A stretch of DNA of 64,000 nt from Ligilactobacillus ceti DSM 22408 (GCF_000423245.1 NZ_KE383993.1:163259-227258), one strand, 5' to 3'. Counted from the first letter of the stretch, positions 1 to 9,459 are shown. Notes: generated by a model from the sequence alone, not told the origin. Numbers and translations: made by a program.

Positions 1-927
1 GATGACGATTTCTTAGCACTTTTAAATGAAATTGGTAAATCTGATGCTTTAATCGTTAATGTTGTGGATATTTTTGATTTTAGTGGATCAATTATCCCAG
101 GAATTCACCGTTTTGTTGGGGATAACCCAGTTTTATTAGTTGGTAACAAAGAAGATTTATTACCACACTCTTTAAAACGGAGTAAATTAAAAGATTGGTT
201 ACGTCAATCTGCGAACGCTCAAGGTTTACGACCTTTAGAAGTGGTTTTAACAAGTGCTAAGAAAAACCAACAAGTCCGTGAATTACTTGAATTAATCGAT
301 AAGTATCGTGAAGGTCGCGATGTTTATGTTGTTGGGGTTACAAATGTTGGTAAATCAACTTTAATTAATCAAATTATTAAAGAAAGTACAGGTTACCAAG
401 ATTTAATCACTACATCTCGCTTCCCAGGGACAACATTAGATATGATTAAAATTCCATTTGATGATGGTAGTGAATTGATTGATACACCAGGTATTATCCA
501 TAAAGATCAAATGGCTCATTATTTAACTGGGAAAGATTTACGTTTAGCTGCTCCTCAAAAAGAAATTAAACCACGTGTTTATCAATTAAATCCAGGTCAA
601 ACATTATTTTTAGGTGCTTTAGCACGTTTTGATTATGTTGCTGGTGAAAAACAAGGTGTGGTTGTTTATGCTGAAAATAATTTGATGATTCATCGGACAA
701 AAACAGCAGGAGCAACAGAATTTTATGCTAAACATGCTGGTGAATTATTACAACCACCAGCTGATATTACAAACTTACCAGAATTAGTTCGTTTTGAATT
801 TAAAACAAAAGAAAAAAGCGATCTTGTATTTTCTGGTTTAGGTTGGGTAAGTGTCAAAGCTGATAGCGTAGTTGCTGGTTGGGCACCAAAAGGCGTTGCT
901 GTAAGTTTAAGAAAAGCAATGATTTAA
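1..927 (+). CDS. yqeH: Ribosome biogenesis GTPase YqeH (5' end outside window)
   Basis: The reading frame is open from base 1, so the gene begins upstream of the window and only the C-terminal 308 codons are present. The order of GTPase motifs is circularly permuted: the G4 motif NKED comes first, then the P-loop GVTNVGKST, then the G3 motif DTPG. This order is the mark of the YqeH/YlqF/RsgA group. YqeH acts in 30S subunit assembly. The zinc finger expected at the N-terminus lies outside the window. It is followed after 11 bases by yhbY, as in many Firmicutes. The aroE gene found between them in Bacillus is absent here. Confidence 0.93.
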   Translation, partial: DDDFLALLNEIGKSDALIVNVVDIFDFSGSIIPGIHRFVGDNPVLLVGNKEDLLPHSLKRSKLKDWLRQSANAQGLRPLEVVLTSAKKNQQVRELLELIDKYREGRDVYVVGVTNVGKSTLINQIIKESTGYQDLITTSRFPGTTLDMIKIPFDDGSELIDTPGIIHKDQMAHYLTGKDLRLAAPQKEIKPRVYQLNPGQTLFLGALARFDYVAGEKQGVVVYAENNLMIHRTKTAGATEFYAKHAGELLQPPADITNLPELVRFEFKTKEKSDLVFSGLGWVSVKADSVVAGWAPKGVAVSLRKAMI

Positions 928-938
928 AGGAGATATAT

Positions 939-1247
939 ATGTTAAAAGGAAAACAAAAACGTTATTTAAGAAGTCAAGCACATCATTTACGACCAATGTT
1001 TCAAATTGGTAAAGATGGCTTATCCGCAACTTGGTTAGAACAAGTTGAATATGCACTTGAAAAACATGAATTAATTAAAGTTAATATTTTACAAAATTCA
1101 TTAGTTGAAGCTGCAGAAGTTAAAGAATATTTATCTGAAAACAGTGATATTGAAGTAGTGCAAACAATCGGAAATGTTTTAGTGTTATACCGGAGAGCGC
1201 ATAAAGTTGCTCACCGTAAAATTTCTAATGAAGTAGCTGCTCTATAA
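939..1247 (+). CDS. yhbY: YhbY-type CRM-domain RNA-binding protein
   Basis: This 102-residue protein is a single CRM domain, the small fold that binds pre-ribosomal RNA. The start MLKGKQKRYLRSQAH and the segment QIGKDGLS (a GxxG-like loop) are typical of the family. I place the start at the ATG at 939, behind the ribosome binding site AAGGAG at 927-932. An open frame continues upstream inside yqeH, but it has no ribosome site. It lies between yqeH and nadD in a cluster devoted to ribosome assembly and NAD synthesis, where the YhbY/YqeI family is usually found. Confidence 0.93.
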   Translation: MLKGKQKRYLRSQAHHLRPMFQIGKDGLSATWLEQVEYALEKHELIKVNILQNSLVEAAEVKEYLSENSDIEVVQTIGNVLVLYRRAHKVAHRKISNEVAAL

Positions 1248-1273
1248 AAGACAGCTGAATTGTTGTGTAGAAG

Positions 1274-1885
1274 GTGATTAAAATCAAAACTGAACAACAA
1301 CTTAAACCAAGTAGGGTTGGAATTTTGGGTGGAACATTTGATCCAATCCATCATGGTCATTTATTTATCGCAGAACAAGTATATCAACGATTAAATTTAG
1401 ATGAAGTATGGTTGTTACCTGACAATCAACCACCGCACATTGATCAAAAAAATCCAGTAGCGGTTACAGAACGGATTACAATGGTTCAAAAAGCGATTGA
1501 GAATAATCCACACCTTAAATTGGCTTTGGATGAAGTGCTTCGAGGTGGTAAAAGTTATACGATTGACACTATTTTAGCATTCCAAGAACAGTATCCTGAG
1601 ACGGAATTTTATTTTATTATCGGAGCGGATATGGTGGCTTATTTACCTAAATGGTATCGCATTGATGAATTGGTCCAATTGGTTAATTTTGTCGGTGTGT
1701 ATCGTTCGGGCTATCCCAAAGAAACTAAATATCCAGTTCAATGGGTTGAATTACCGTTATTAGAAATTAGTTCGAGTCAAATTCGAGAATATTGTTATCA
1801 AGAACGGTCGATTCGCTATCTTGTACCGGATCATGTAGCTGCTTATATTGCAGAAAAGAGGTTATATGCTAATGACAAAGATTAA
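1274..1885 (+). CDS. nadD: Nicotinate-nucleotide adenylyltransferase NadD
   Basis: NadD joins nicotinate mononucleotide and ATP to give deamido-NAD, a central step of NAD synthesis. The 203-residue protein carries the nucleotidyltransferase motif GGTFDPIHHGH near residues 19-29 and the second motif ISSSQIR near residue 165. The annotated start is GTG at 1274. The only purine-rich stretch nearby, AAGGTGA, overlaps this codon, and a stop lies two codons upstream, so the true start is uncertain by a few residues. The 3' end overlaps yqeK, which suggests coupled translation. Confidence 0.93.
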   Translation: MIKIKTEQQLKPSRVGILGGTFDPIHHGHLFIAEQVYQRLNLDEVWLLPDNQPPHIDQKNPVAVTERITMVQKAIENNPHLKLALDEVLRGGKSYTIDTILAFQEQYPETEFYFIIGADMVAYLPKWYRIDELVQLVNFVGVYRSGYPKETKYPVQWVELPLLEISSSQIREYCYQERSIRYLVPDHVAAYIAEKRLYANDKD

Positions 1886-2474
1886 ATATAGTCAAAAATA
1901 TTACCCAGGAACCCGGGAAGAATTAGTTAGTAAAATAAAAACTGCTATGAGTCCTCGGCGTTTTCAACATGTCTTAGGTGTGGAACAAGCTGCTATTCAA
2001 TTAGCCAAAGATAATCAAGCTGATGTTGAAAAAGCTAGTATAGCAGCATTAGTTCATGATTATGCTAAAGAACGTTCAGATAGTGACTTTCAAGCAGTAA
2101 TTCAAACTAAGCATTTAGATCCAGATTTATTACGTTGGGATAATTTTATTTGGCATGGTGTGGTTGGTGCGGAAATGATTGCAACTGAATTAGGGATTAC
2201 TGATCCAGAAATTTTAGATGCAGTGCGCAAACATACAGTTGGTGCTAAAGACATGACTTTATTAGATCGGATTATTTATGTAGCTGATTATATTGAACCA
2301 GGGCGTGATTTTCCAGGGGTTCAAGAAGCTCGCTTGATTGCACAAAAAGATTTAAATGAAGCTGTTAGTTATGAAACACAACATACATTAGAACATTTAT
2401 TACAAATGAAAAAAGTTATTTATCCTGCTGCTATGGAAACTTATAATTATTGGGTTGCCGGTAAGTTGGACTAA
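1872..2474 (+). CDS. yqeK: HD-domain hydrolase YqeK (symmetrical Ap4A hydrolase family)
   Basis: The protein is an HD-superfamily metal-dependent phosphohydrolase. The metal ligands are visible in RFQHVLGV, LVHDYAKE, WHGVVGAE and ADYIEPGR. Members of this family split diadenosine tetraphosphate into two ADP. ATGs at 1866 and 1872 both follow the AGAGG site at 1857-1861. I use 1872, which has the more usual spacing, but 1866 is possible. It overlaps the end of nadD by 14 bases, and the nadD-yqeK-rsfS order is conserved in Firmicutes. Confidence 0.9.
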   Translation: MTKIKYSQKYYPGTREELVSKIKTAMSPRRFQHVLGVEQAAIQLAKDNQADVEKASIAALVHDYAKERSDSDFQAVIQTKHLDPDLLRWDNFIWHGVVGAEMIATELGITDPEILDAVRKHTVGAKDMTLLDRIIYVADYIEPGRDFPGVQEARLIAQKDLNEAVSYETQHTLEHLLQMKKVIYPAAMETYNYWVAGKLD

Positions 2475-2492
2475 CTTAAAAGGAGAAAAAAT

Positions 2493-2846
2493 ATGAACAG
2501 TAAAGAATTATTACAAGTTGTTGTTGAAGCCGGAGATCGCAAACGCGCTGAAAACATCATTGCTTTAGATGTTGAAAAAGTTAGTTTGTTAGCTGACTAT
2601 TTCGTTATTATGCAAGGTGGATCTGAACGTCAAGTTAAAGCTATCTCAGAAGAAATTGCTGAACAAGTTCATAAAGCTGGTGGTACAATCAAATCTATCG
2701 AAGGTCGCGATGGTGCGAACTGGATTTTAGTAGATTTAGGCGATGTGATTGTGCATATCTTTAAAGAAGAAGCACGTGAATTTTATAAATTAGAAAAATT
2801 ATGGTCTGATGCTGAAATGGTTGATATTGAGGAATGGGTAGACTAA
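2493..2846 (+). CDS. rsfS: Ribosomal silencing factor RsfS
   Basis: RsfS binds ribosomal protein L14 on the large subunit and blocks subunit joining when nutrients are short. The 117-residue length and the segments DYFVIMQGGSERQVKAI and GRDGANWILVDLGDVIVHIF are characteristic of the family (Iojap/DUF143). The ATG follows a strong AAAGGAG site. The next gene starts one base after the stop. Its place behind nadD and yqeK is the usual one. Confidence 0.95.
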   Translation: MNSKELLQVVVEAGDRKRAENIIALDVEKVSLLADYFVIMQGGSERQVKAISEEIAEQVHKAGGTIKSIEGRDGANWILVDLGDVIVHIFKEEAREFYKLEKLWSDAEMVDIEEWVD

Positions 2847-2847
2847 A

Positions 2848-3582
2848 TTGATTTATAATACATTTGCGCAACTTTACGATGAATTAATGGAGCCAACTTT
2901 ATATGAAGATTGGCTTGCGATGGTTTTAGAAATTTTGCCAGATAAAAAAGGTCAATTGTTAGAATTAGCAGGTGGTTCAGGAAGATTAGCCGTGATGTTA
3001 GCGCAAAATGGTTATCAAGTAACTGATTTTGATTTATCAGCTGAAATGTTATCTTTAGCTGATATGCACGCTCAAGAAGCTAATGTTGAACTTGGTTTAA
3101 TTCAAGGAGATATGACTGATTTAAGCGAATTAGCTGTCTATGATAACATTACTTGTTTTGCGGATTCATTTTGTTATTTGCCTGATGAAACAGCTTTATT
3201 AGCAACGTTTACAGAAGTGGCACAACATTTAGCTGCTGATGGTAAATTTATTTTCGATGTGATTACACCGTATCAAACAGATGAAGTTTATCCCGGTTAT
3301 ATGTTTAATTATAATGATGAGGAACGTGCTTTTATGTGGCAAACATTTATCGATGAGCAACCACATAGTGTTGTTCATGATTTAACATTCTTCATTTATA
3401 ATGAACAAATTGATGGTTATGAACGGATTAATGAGTTACATCATGAACGAACATATTCATTAGTGACATATCAAAAATTATTAAAAGAAGCTGGTTTTAC
3501 CCAAGTAGAAGTTACAGCTGATTTTGGGCGACAAAAACCAAATGAAACAACAACACGTTGGTTCTTCCAATGTCAAAAATAA
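2848..3582 (+). CDS. yqeM: Class I SAM-dependent methyltransferase YqeM-like
   Basis: This is a 244-residue class I methyltransferase with a SAM-binding glycine loop, LLELAGGSGRLAV, near residue 37, and an acidic strand end, VTDFDLS. The substrate is not known. The position directly behind rsfS matches yqeM in Bacillus subtilis. The start is a TTG one base after the rsfS stop, with only a distant GAGG upstream, so translation may depend on coupling to rsfS. Confidence 0.85.
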   Translation: MIYNTFAQLYDELMEPTLYEDWLAMVLEILPDKKGQLLELAGGSGRLAVMLAQNGYQVTDFDLSAEMLSLADMHAQEANVELGLIQGDMTDLSELAVYDNITCFADSFCYLPDETALLATFTEVAQHLAADGKFIFDVITPYQTDEVYPGYMFNYNDEERAFMWQTFIDEQPHSVVHDLTFFIYNEQIDGYERINELHHERTYSLVTYQKLLKEAGFTQVEVTADFGRQKPNETTTRWFFQCQK

Positions 3583-3602
3583 AATTAATTTGAGGTGAAA
3601 AG

Positions 3603-4754
3603 ATGAAAGCTGTTGGTATTATTGCGGAATATAATCCATTCCATAACGGACATCTTTATCAAATTAAACAAATTAAAGAGCGGTTCCCTAAACATTTAAT
3701 TGTAGTTGCGATGAGTGGTAACTTTTTGCAACGCGGGGAGCCCGCTTTTTTAGATAAATGGCAAAGGGCACAGCAAGCTTTAAGTAGTGGTGTTGATTTA
3801 ATTGTAGAGATACCTACTGGTTTTTGTATGCAAGCAGCTGATCGCTTCGCTTTTGCTGGTGTTCAGATTTTAGCGGCATTAGATGTGGAATATTTGGCTT
3901 TTGGGTCAGAACATAGTGAGTATGATTTTATGGAATTGGCACGTCAAGCAGCTACTGTAACTGGTGATTTTAAAAAATTTGATCAGTCATATGCAGCAGC
4001 TTATCAGAATGCACTGCAAGCTACATTAGGGATAGCTTTGAATCAACCGAATGATTTATTGGGTTTGGCATATGCTCGGGCGAATCAGCAATTAGGTGAA
4101 CCATTAAAATTAGTTCCCTTGCAACGCTATCAAGCTGAGTATCATGCAACTGAACTAGTAGCCGAACAAGCAATCGCTAGTGCAACTGCAATTCGCCAAC
4201 ATTGGAAATCTGAGCAGCAAGCGTTGTGTCAGCAATATGTTCCGCCGGTAACTTGGGAAACGTTAAAAATGGCGCCAACAGTTGTGACATGGGATGATTT
4301 ATGGCCATTATTAAAATATAAATTGTTAACTACTCCAGTTAGTGAATTGGCGCAGATTTATGGAATGTCAGAAGGATTGGAAAATCGTTTTAAAACTATT
4401 CATGAACAGTTAGCTAAGACAGCCACTTATCAAGAGTTTTTGCAACTTGTGAAAACAAAACGTTACACATATACACATTTAACACGTTTAACTACAGCAA
4501 TGTTGTTAAACTTTACGCAACAAGAAGCTGCTATTTTACAGCGCCAACCATATATGCGGTTGTTAGGTTTTTCTCAAAAAGGACAAAAATATTTAGGGAA
4601 AGTCAAAAAAACAACACCGCTGCCTATTTATACAAAAGTTGGGCAAGCTGATAAAGAAGGTCTTTTAAATCTTGATTATCGATCCGGAAAAATTTATGAA
4701 ATGATTACCGGAAATGCACAAGATTTGAAAAAATCACCGTTGCGATATTTGTAA
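3603..4754 (+). CDS. tmcAL: tRNA(Met) cytidine acetate ligase TmcAL
   Basis: TmcAL (formerly YlbM) activates acetate with ATP and acetylates the wobble cytidine of elongator tRNA(Met). The N-terminus GIIAEYNPFHNGH carries the HxGH nucleotidyltransferase signature, and VAMSGNFLQRGEPA follows, both as in the family. The length of 383 residues is normal. The ATG follows the site GAGGTGAAAAG. A promoter for the next gene begins about 20 bases after the stop, so this gene likely closes the yqeH operon. Confidence 0.92.
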   Translation: MKAVGIIAEYNPFHNGHLYQIKQIKERFPKHLIVVAMSGNFLQRGEPAFLDKWQRAQQALSSGVDLIVEIPTGFCMQAADRFAFAGVQILAALDVEYLAFGSEHSEYDFMELARQAATVTGDFKKFDQSYAAAYQNALQATLGIALNQPNDLLGLAYARANQQLGEPLKLVPLQRYQAEYHATELVAEQAIASATAIRQHWKSEQQALCQQYVPPVTWETLKMAPTVVTWDDLWPLLKYKLLTTPVSELAQIYGMSEGLENRFKTIHEQLAKTATYQEFLQLVKTKRYTYTHLTRLTTAMLLNFTQQEAAILQRQPYMRLLGFSQKGQKYLGKVKKTTPLPIYTKVGQADKEGLLNLDYRSGKIYEMITGNAQDLKKSPLRYL

Positions 4755-4775
4755 TAAGGTGTCAAGGAAAAAACA

Positions 4776-4804
4776 TTGACAAACTATTGAATGACAGGTA
4801 TGAT
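4776..4804 (+). promoter_or_regulatory. Sigma-A type promoter for yceD-rpmF
   Basis: TTGACA (4776-4781) and TATGAT (4799-4804) are separated by 17 bases, a near-consensus vegetative promoter. It lies 29 bases before the yceD start and drives the yceD-rpmF pair. Confidence 0.8.
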
Positions 4805-4832
4805 TTGACCTGTTGCATTAGGAGGAATTAGC

Positions 4833-5399
4833 ATGAAATGGTCATTAAGTGAATTGCGTTTTACTGGTGAGAAGCCGTTAAACTTTGAAGAAACATTGAA
4901 TTTAGAGCAAGCTTTACAAAAGCGGAACCCTGAATTAATCGCTGTTTCACCAATTGAAGTTAGTGGTTTTTTTACAGTTGATGAAATGGGTACGATGCTT
5001 TATGCACGCGTTAAAGTTACTTTAACACTCCCATCAACGCGATCTTTTCAACCAGTTGATCTACCATTAGATTTTGATTTGACAGAGCATTATATTAGTC
5101 ATTTTGACCGTCAGCGCTTAGCTGAATTTGGTGATAATGATGTTGCTTTAGTTTTAGAAGATGATTTAATTGATTTAGATCAAGTTGTCTTAGATAATAT
5201 TCTGCTACAAATTCCGATGCAGGTGTTAACAAATGATGAACAGCAAGCGACAGAAGCAACATTGCCAACAGGTAATGATTGGCAAATCGTAACTGAAGAT
5301 CAAGTTAAGAAAAAACAAGAAGAATCACCTAAAATTGATCCTCGATTAGCTAAATTACAAGATTTTTTTGAAAAAAATGATGAAAAATCTGATGTTTAG
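4833..5399 (+). CDS. yceD: YceD family protein (DUF177)
   Basis: This 188-residue protein belongs to the YceD/DUF177 family, identified by its N-terminal pattern (SLSELRFTGEKPLNFEETL) and above all by its position directly before rpmF. In other bacteria the pair is co-transcribed and YceD is tied to 23S rRNA metabolism. The acidic, lysine-rich tail has no clear fold. The ATG follows AGGAGGAATTAGC. Confidence 0.85.
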   Translation: MKWSLSELRFTGEKPLNFEETLNLEQALQKRNPELIAVSPIEVSGFFTVDEMGTMLYARVKVTLTLPSTRSFQPVDLPLDFDLTEHYISHFDRQRLAEFGDNDVALVLEDDLIDLDQVVLDNILLQIPMQVLTNDEQQATEATLPTGNDWQIVTEDQVKKKQEESPKIDPRLAKLQDFFEKNDEKSDV

Positions 5400-5476
5400 T
5401 TGCAAAAGCGGTCAATAACAAGTACAATTCTTTTTGTTAATAATTTTCAATGAAAAAATAAGGAGGTGTTTCAGCG

Positions 5477-5653
5477 ATGGCAGTACCAGCACGTAAAACA
5501 TCTAAAACACGTAAAAGATTACGTCGTACACACTATAAATTACAAGTTCCAGGTATGAGCGCATGCCCAAACTGTGGTGAATTAAGAAAATCTCACCATG
5601 TTTGTTCAAACTGTGGTTTCTATGGTGAAAAAGAAGTAGTAAAAGTTAAGTAA
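5477..5653 (+). CDS. rpmF: 50S ribosomal protein L32
   Basis: The 58-residue product begins [14 protein letters not shown] and has two CxxC pairs (CPNC and CSNC) that form the zinc ribbon of the Cys4 type of L32. The ATG at 5477 follows a strong AAGGAGGTG site. It is followed by a terminator. Confidence 0.97.
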   Translation: MAVPARKTSKTRKRLRRTHYKLQVPGMSACPNCGELRKSHHVCSNCGFYGEKEVVKVK

Positions 5654-5710
5654 TTAAAACTTAGCCGTAAAAATTAAATAGGGACCATGGCCCTCTTTAA
5701 TTTTCGCGTA

Positions 5711-5752
5711 AATAGCATTCCGGATCTAACGGGTCACGGAATGCTATTTTTT
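5711..5752 (+). terminator. Intrinsic terminator after rpmF
   Basis: The arms AATAGCATTCC and GGAATGCTATT pair perfectly and are followed by six Ts. A second A/T-rich hairpin with a GGG/CCC core lies just upstream at 5669-5705 and has no T-run. Confidence 0.85.
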
Positions 5753-5820
5753 AATTTAAACAAGAGTTCTAAAATGTGTTAGAATATGAATGATTGAAAA
5801 AACAAGGGAGTGAAAGATAG

Positions 5821-6417
5821 ATGAAAGTACATAATGTTGACTTAACGATTAGTGCCGTTCGACCAGAACAATATCCACAGGAAGGTTATCCTGAAGTTGC
5901 GTTATCCGGTCGTTCTAATGTAGGAAAATCATCTTTGATTAATACATTAATTAATCGTAATGGTTATGCTAGAACATCTAGTCAGCCCGGAAAAACCCAA
6001 ACTTTAAATTTTTATGATATTGAATCACAATTATATTTCGTGGATGTTCCCGGATATGGTTATGCGAAAGTTTCTCAAAAAGAACGTGAAAAATGGGGAC
6101 GCATGATTGAAACATATTTTGCTGAAAGAAGCGAATTACGTGGTGTCATTTCTTTAGTTGATGCACGTCATGAACCAACTCAATTAGATAAACAAATGAT
6201 TGATTTTCTTCATTATTATGATTTACCAATTTTAGTTGTTGGAACTAAGATTGATAAAGTACCTAAAAATAAAAGAAATCAACGTTTAAGTGTTATTCGT
6301 AAAGGATTAAACTTACGTCCGGAAGATGACGTTATCTTGTTCTCATCTGTGGATAAAACAGGTAAAGAACAAGTCTGGGAATGGATTGACCAATATTTAG
6401 TTCAAGAAGAGGAGTAA
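5821..6417 (+). CDS. engB: Ribosome biogenesis GTP-binding protein EngB (YsxC/YihA)
   Basis: EngB is an essential GTPase of 50S subunit assembly. Residues 30-40 hold the P-loop [20 protein letters not shown] is the G3 region with the family's YGYA mark, and GTKIDKVPK carries the G4 motif TKxD. Length (198) is normal. The ATG follows GGGAGTGAAAGAT. The MazG-like gene starts four bases after the stop. Confidence 0.96.
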   Translation: MKVHNVDLTISAVRPEQYPQEGYPEVALSGRSNVGKSSLINTLINRNGYARTSSQPGKTQTLNFYDIESQLYFVDVPGYGYAKVSQKEREKWGRMIETYFAERSELRGVISLVDARHEPTQLDKQMIDFLHYYDLPILVVGTKIDKVPKNKRNQRLSVIRKGLNLRPEDDVILFSSVDKTGKEQVWEWIDQYLVQEEE

Positions 6418-6421
6418 TAAG

Positions 6422-6721
6422 ATGGAATTTAATGAATATCAAGAAGCTGCTAATCGGACCTTATATGGAACAGAACAAGTTTTAACAAATTGTGCGTTAG
6501 GGTTAGCTGGTGAAAGTGGCCAGTTGATTGATTTAATTAAAGATTATACTTTTCGTGGTAAAGAACTAGATCGTGAACAAATGGTTCATGAAATGGGAGA
6601 TGTTCTCTGGTATTTATCACAAATTGCTCAATGGGCAGATATTCCTTTTGATGAAGTTGCTCAAAATAATATTGATACATTGAATAAACGTTATCCAGAT
6701 GGTTTTTCACCAACTAAATAA
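6422..6721 (+). CDS. MazG-like nucleotide pyrophosphohydrolase
   Basis: A 99-residue all-alpha MazG-like protein, a family that removes pyrophosphate from nucleotides, often non-canonical ones. The metal-binding pattern is recognisable as GESGQLIDLIKD followed by EMGDVLWYLSQIA. The usual ExxE motif would read EAGE; here Gln stands in place of the second Glu, so metal binding may be altered. It is co-transcribed with engB and ends at a terminator. The substrate is unknown. Confidence 0.82.
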   Translation: MEFNEYQEAANRTLYGTEQVLTNCALGLAGESGQLIDLIKDYTFRGKELDREQMVHEMGDVLWYLSQIAQWADIPFDEVAQNNIDTLNKRYPDGFSPTK

Positions 6722-6731
6722 GTTGAACTAA

Positions 6732-6764
6732 AAAAGCTCTCAGATTTTAAGTCTGAGAGCTTTT
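6732..6764. terminator. Bidirectional terminator between engB operon and a minus-strand small gene
   Basis: AAAAGCTCTCAGA and TCTGAGAGCTTTT pair perfectly around a 7-base loop. A and T runs on either side let it end transcripts from both strands. Confidence 0.85.
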
Positions 6765-6775
6765 CTATTTAAAAA

Positions 6776-6919
6776 TTATTTTTTATCTTCTTTTTTAGGT
6801 GATTCTGTTTTTTCTTCTTTACGAACAGTTGATTTTAATTTTTGTTCTTTGTTAGGATCAACAACGAAATTTTCGAATAATTTTTCTAGATTGTTTTGTC
6901 GAGTAATTTTCAATCCCAT
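6776..6919 (-). CDS. Small basic/acidic protein, SPJ_0845-like
   Basis: A 47-residue product that starts MGLKITRQNNLEKLFENF and ends in a charged, lysine-rich tail. The ATG (complement of 6917-6919) follows a strong GGAGGG site. The opening residues resemble the small SPJ_0845 family of streptococci and lactobacilli, whose function is unknown; I assign it from memory of that pattern. It faces the engB operon and shares its terminator. Confidence 0.7.
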   Translation of the reverse strand: MGLKITRQNNLEKLFENFVVDPNKEQKLKSTVRKEEKTESPKKEDKK

Positions 6920-7059
6920 AATAACCCTCCTAGTTGTGATGTCTTATTGAATTTACAATAACAGTTTTTAAAATAAAATTCAATTTTAACTCTCGAAAAG
7001 ACACTAATATACAAAAATACAAAGAAAAATGTATAAAATGAATATTTTTTGAATAATTA

Positions 7060-7088
7060 TTGCATAAATAATTATTAAGGAGTATAAT
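7060..7088 (+). promoter_or_regulatory. Promoter of the amino-acid ABC transporter
   Basis: TTGCAT (7060-7065) and TATAAT (7083-7088) are 17 bases apart, 34 bases before the start of the transporter gene. The surrounding 200 bases are strongly A/T rich and hold no gene. Confidence 0.75.
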
Positions 7089-7121
7089 CCTAATATACAA
7101 ATAATAGAAAAGAGGATTTAG

Positions 7122-8609
7122 ATGCAAAACATCAAAAAGATTTTATTTAGTATTATCTTAGTTATAACTATGTTTATGCTGCCGGCACATCATGTTATGG
7201 CTGATGATAATTCAAATGTAAATAATACAAATGATACATCTGTGAAAGATATCAAAGAAAAAGGTACTTTAGTTGTGGGCGTGAGTGCGGATTATCCACC
7301 GTATGAATTTACAGCTAAAGTTGGCGATAAAACAAAATATGTCGGGATGGATATTGATATTGCACGTAAGATTGCCGACGATTTAGGTGTTAAATTAGAG
7401 CTTAAAAATATGGATTTTGATTCTTTATTAGTAGCTTTAGAAACACATAAAATTGACGGTGTTATTTCTGCGATTAATCCAACACCAGAAAGACGTAAAA
7501 ATGTTGATTTTACTGAATTATATTATTCTGGAAAACAAGTTATTTTAGTGAATGAAGCCGATCGTGATAAATATCAAACTAAAGCAGATTTCAATGGACA
7601 AACAATCGGTGCCCAAACAGGTTCTTTATTATATGATTTAGTTAAAGAACAAATGCCTAAAGCAAAAGTTAAAGGTTTAGCTAAATTAAATAACTTAGTC
7701 ATTGCTTTACAAACAGGTAAGGTTCAAGGTGTTGCTATGGATCAACCAACAGCTGAAGCATATGCTGTTAATAATAAAGGTTTAGTTATTATGGATCCAA
7801 AATTCAAAGTGGATGCTGATCAAACAGGTTATGCGATGGCTTTCGCTAAAGGTTCTGATGCTTTAGTTGATGCTGCTAATAAGAGTATTTCTGAAATTAA
7901 AGAACAAAATTTAATTACTAACGATTATATTCCTAAAGCAAGTAAATACATGAAAACAACCACAGAAGATAATGATTTAATTGATTACTGGTCTTATTTC
8001 TTAAAAGGTATTGAATATACATTATTAATTACAGCTATCTCTGTTGTGATTGGTTTTATTTTAGGGACATTATTAGCTTTAATGCGTCTTTCAGATAACA
8101 AGATTGCGCATGCTATTTCTGTGGCATATATTGAATTTATTCGTGGGACACCATTAATGGTTCAAGTGATGTTTGTTTATTTCGGGATTGGTGCAGTTGT
8201 TCAATCATTACCAGCTTTAGTTGCCGGTATTATTGCAACATCATTGAACTCTGGTGCTTATATCGCTGAAATTATCCGTTCAGGGATTGACTCAATTGAA
8301 AAAGGTCAAACAGAAGCAGCTCGGAGTTTAGGGTTAACTAAGAATCAAACATATCGTTACGTAGTTATTCCACAAGCATTGAAGAATATTTGGCCTGCAT
8401 TAGGTAATGAATTTATTACTTTAATTAAAGAAAGTTCAATTGTATCTATTATTGGGGTAACTGATTTAATGTATCAAACTCAATTAGTACAATCAGCCAC
8501 ATATAAAGGTGTTGCACCACTCTTTGTAACAATGATTATTTACTTTATTATGACATTCAGTCTTTCTAAAGTATTAGGCCATTTTGAAAGGAAGATGAAT
8601 CATGACTAA
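7122..8609 (+). CDS. glnP: Amino-acid ABC transporter, fused substrate-binding and permease protein (GlnP type)
   Basis: The 495-residue protein joins a secreted solute-binding domain to a membrane permease. Residues 1-27 form a signal peptide or N-terminal anchor. A periplasmic-binding-protein type 2 domain follows ([17 protein letters not shown] to about residue 280), then a permease domain with several membrane helices and the EAA loop ([15 protein letters not shown]). Fused GlnP proteins of lactic acid bacteria import glutamine, glutamate or asparagine. The exact substrate here is inferred from the family. The 3' end overlaps the ATPase gene by eight bases. Confidence 0.88.
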   Translation: MQNIKKILFSIILVITMFMLPAHHVMADDNSNVNNTNDTSVKDIKEKGTLVVGVSADYPPYEFTAKVGDKTKYVGMDIDIARKIADDLGVKLELKNMDFDSLLVALETHKIDGVISAINPTPERRKNVDFTELYYSGKQVILVNEADRDKYQTKADFNGQTIGAQTGSLLYDLVKEQMPKAKVKGLAKLNNLVIALQTGKVQGVAMDQPTAEAYAVNNKGLVIMDPKFKVDADQTGYAMAFAKGSDALVDAANKSISEIKEQNLITNDYIPKASKYMKTTTEDNDLIDYWSYFLKGIEYTLLITAISVVIGFILGTLLALMRLSDNKIAHAISVAYIEFIRGTPLMVQVMFVYFGIGAVVQSLPALVAGIIATSLNSGAYIAEIIRSGIDSIEKGQTEAARSLGLTKNQTYRYVVIPQALKNIWPALGNEFITLIKESSIVSIIGVTDLMYQTQLVQSATYKGVAPLFVTMIIYFIMTFSLSKVLGHFERKMNHD

Positions 8610-9336
8610 GTTAATCGAAATCGAACATTTACAAAAACATTATGGTGAAAATGAAGTTTTAAAAGATATTAGTGAAACAGTTAATGAAGGACAAGTGATC
8701 TGTGTAGTTGGTCCATCTGGTTCGGGTAAAAGTACATTTTTACGTTGTTTGAATGTTTTAGAACAACCAACAGCTGGTAAAATTATTTTTGAAGGCCAAG
8801 AATTAACTAATGTTTCTGAAAAAGCCTTAAATGAATTACGGGAAAAAATGGGAATGGTTTTCCAAAATTTTAATTTATTCCCTAATATGAATGTTGTGGA
8901 AAATATTATGTTAGCACCTATGAAAGTTAAAGGTGTGAACCGCAGTGAAGCCAAGAAACAAGCTTTAGAATTATTAGCTAAAGTTGGTTTACAAGAACAA
9001 GCTGAACAATATCCACAAAGTTTATCAGGTGGTCAAAAGCAACGGGTCGCAATTGCGCGGGCTTTAGCGATGAATCCGGCAGTTTTATTATTTGACGAAC
9101 CAACAAGTGCCTTAGATCCTGAAATGGTTGGTGAAGTTTTGAAAGTTATGCAAGATTTAGCAGAAGCCGGTATGACAATGGTAGTTGTTACACACGAAAT
9201 GGGCTTTGCGAAAGAAGTAGCTGATGAAGTTTGGTTTATGGCTGATGGCTACATTAAAGAAGTAGCTGCTCCAGAAGAATTCTTTACAGCTCCTAAAACA
9301 GAAAGAGCACAAGAGTTCTTATCAAAAGTATTATAG
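8602..9336 (+). CDS. glnQ: Amino-acid ABC transporter ATP-binding protein (GlnQ type)
   Basis: The ATPase partner of the upstream fused permease. It shows Walker [10 protein letters not shown], the Q-loop in [13 protein letters not shown], the ABC signature [15 protein letters not shown], Walker [14 protein letters not shown] and the switch histidine in [10 protein letters not shown]. The length of 244 residues fits polar amino-acid importers. The start overlaps glnP, which keeps subunit production coupled. A terminator follows. Confidence 0.92.
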   Translation: MTKLIEIEHLQKHYGENEVLKDISETVNEGQVICVVGPSGSGKSTFLRCLNVLEQPTAGKIIFEGQELTNVSEKALNELREKMGMVFQNFNLFPNMNVVENIMLAPMKVKGVNRSEAKKQALELLAKVGLQEQAEQYPQSLSGGQKQRVAIARALAMNPAVLLFDEPTSALDPEMVGEVLKVMQDLAEAGMTMVVVTHEMGFAKEVADEVWFMADGYIKEVAAPEEFFTAPKTERAQEFLSKVL

Positions 9337-9344
9337 AAACTAAA

Positions 9345-9390
9345 AAAACTTGTTTTAAACAATTTCAAGGTTGTTTAAGGCAAGTTTTTT
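9345..9390 (+). terminator. Intrinsic terminator after glnPQ
   Basis: Outer arms AAACTTG and CAAGTTT with inner arms AAACAA and TTGTTT form a long hairpin that ends in a T-run. Confidence 0.8.
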
Positions 9391-9459
9391 ATTATGGTAA
9401 ATTTGTTAAAAGTCAGTATAATAAAGAAAAAAGTTGATTTTGAAAAGAGGTGATTGTCG

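Noticed and set aside
5669..5705. Hairpin between rpmF and engB as a regulatory RNA
   Set aside because: It is a simple A/T-rich inverted repeat directly before a strong terminator, with no conserved motif, so I only mention it with that terminator.
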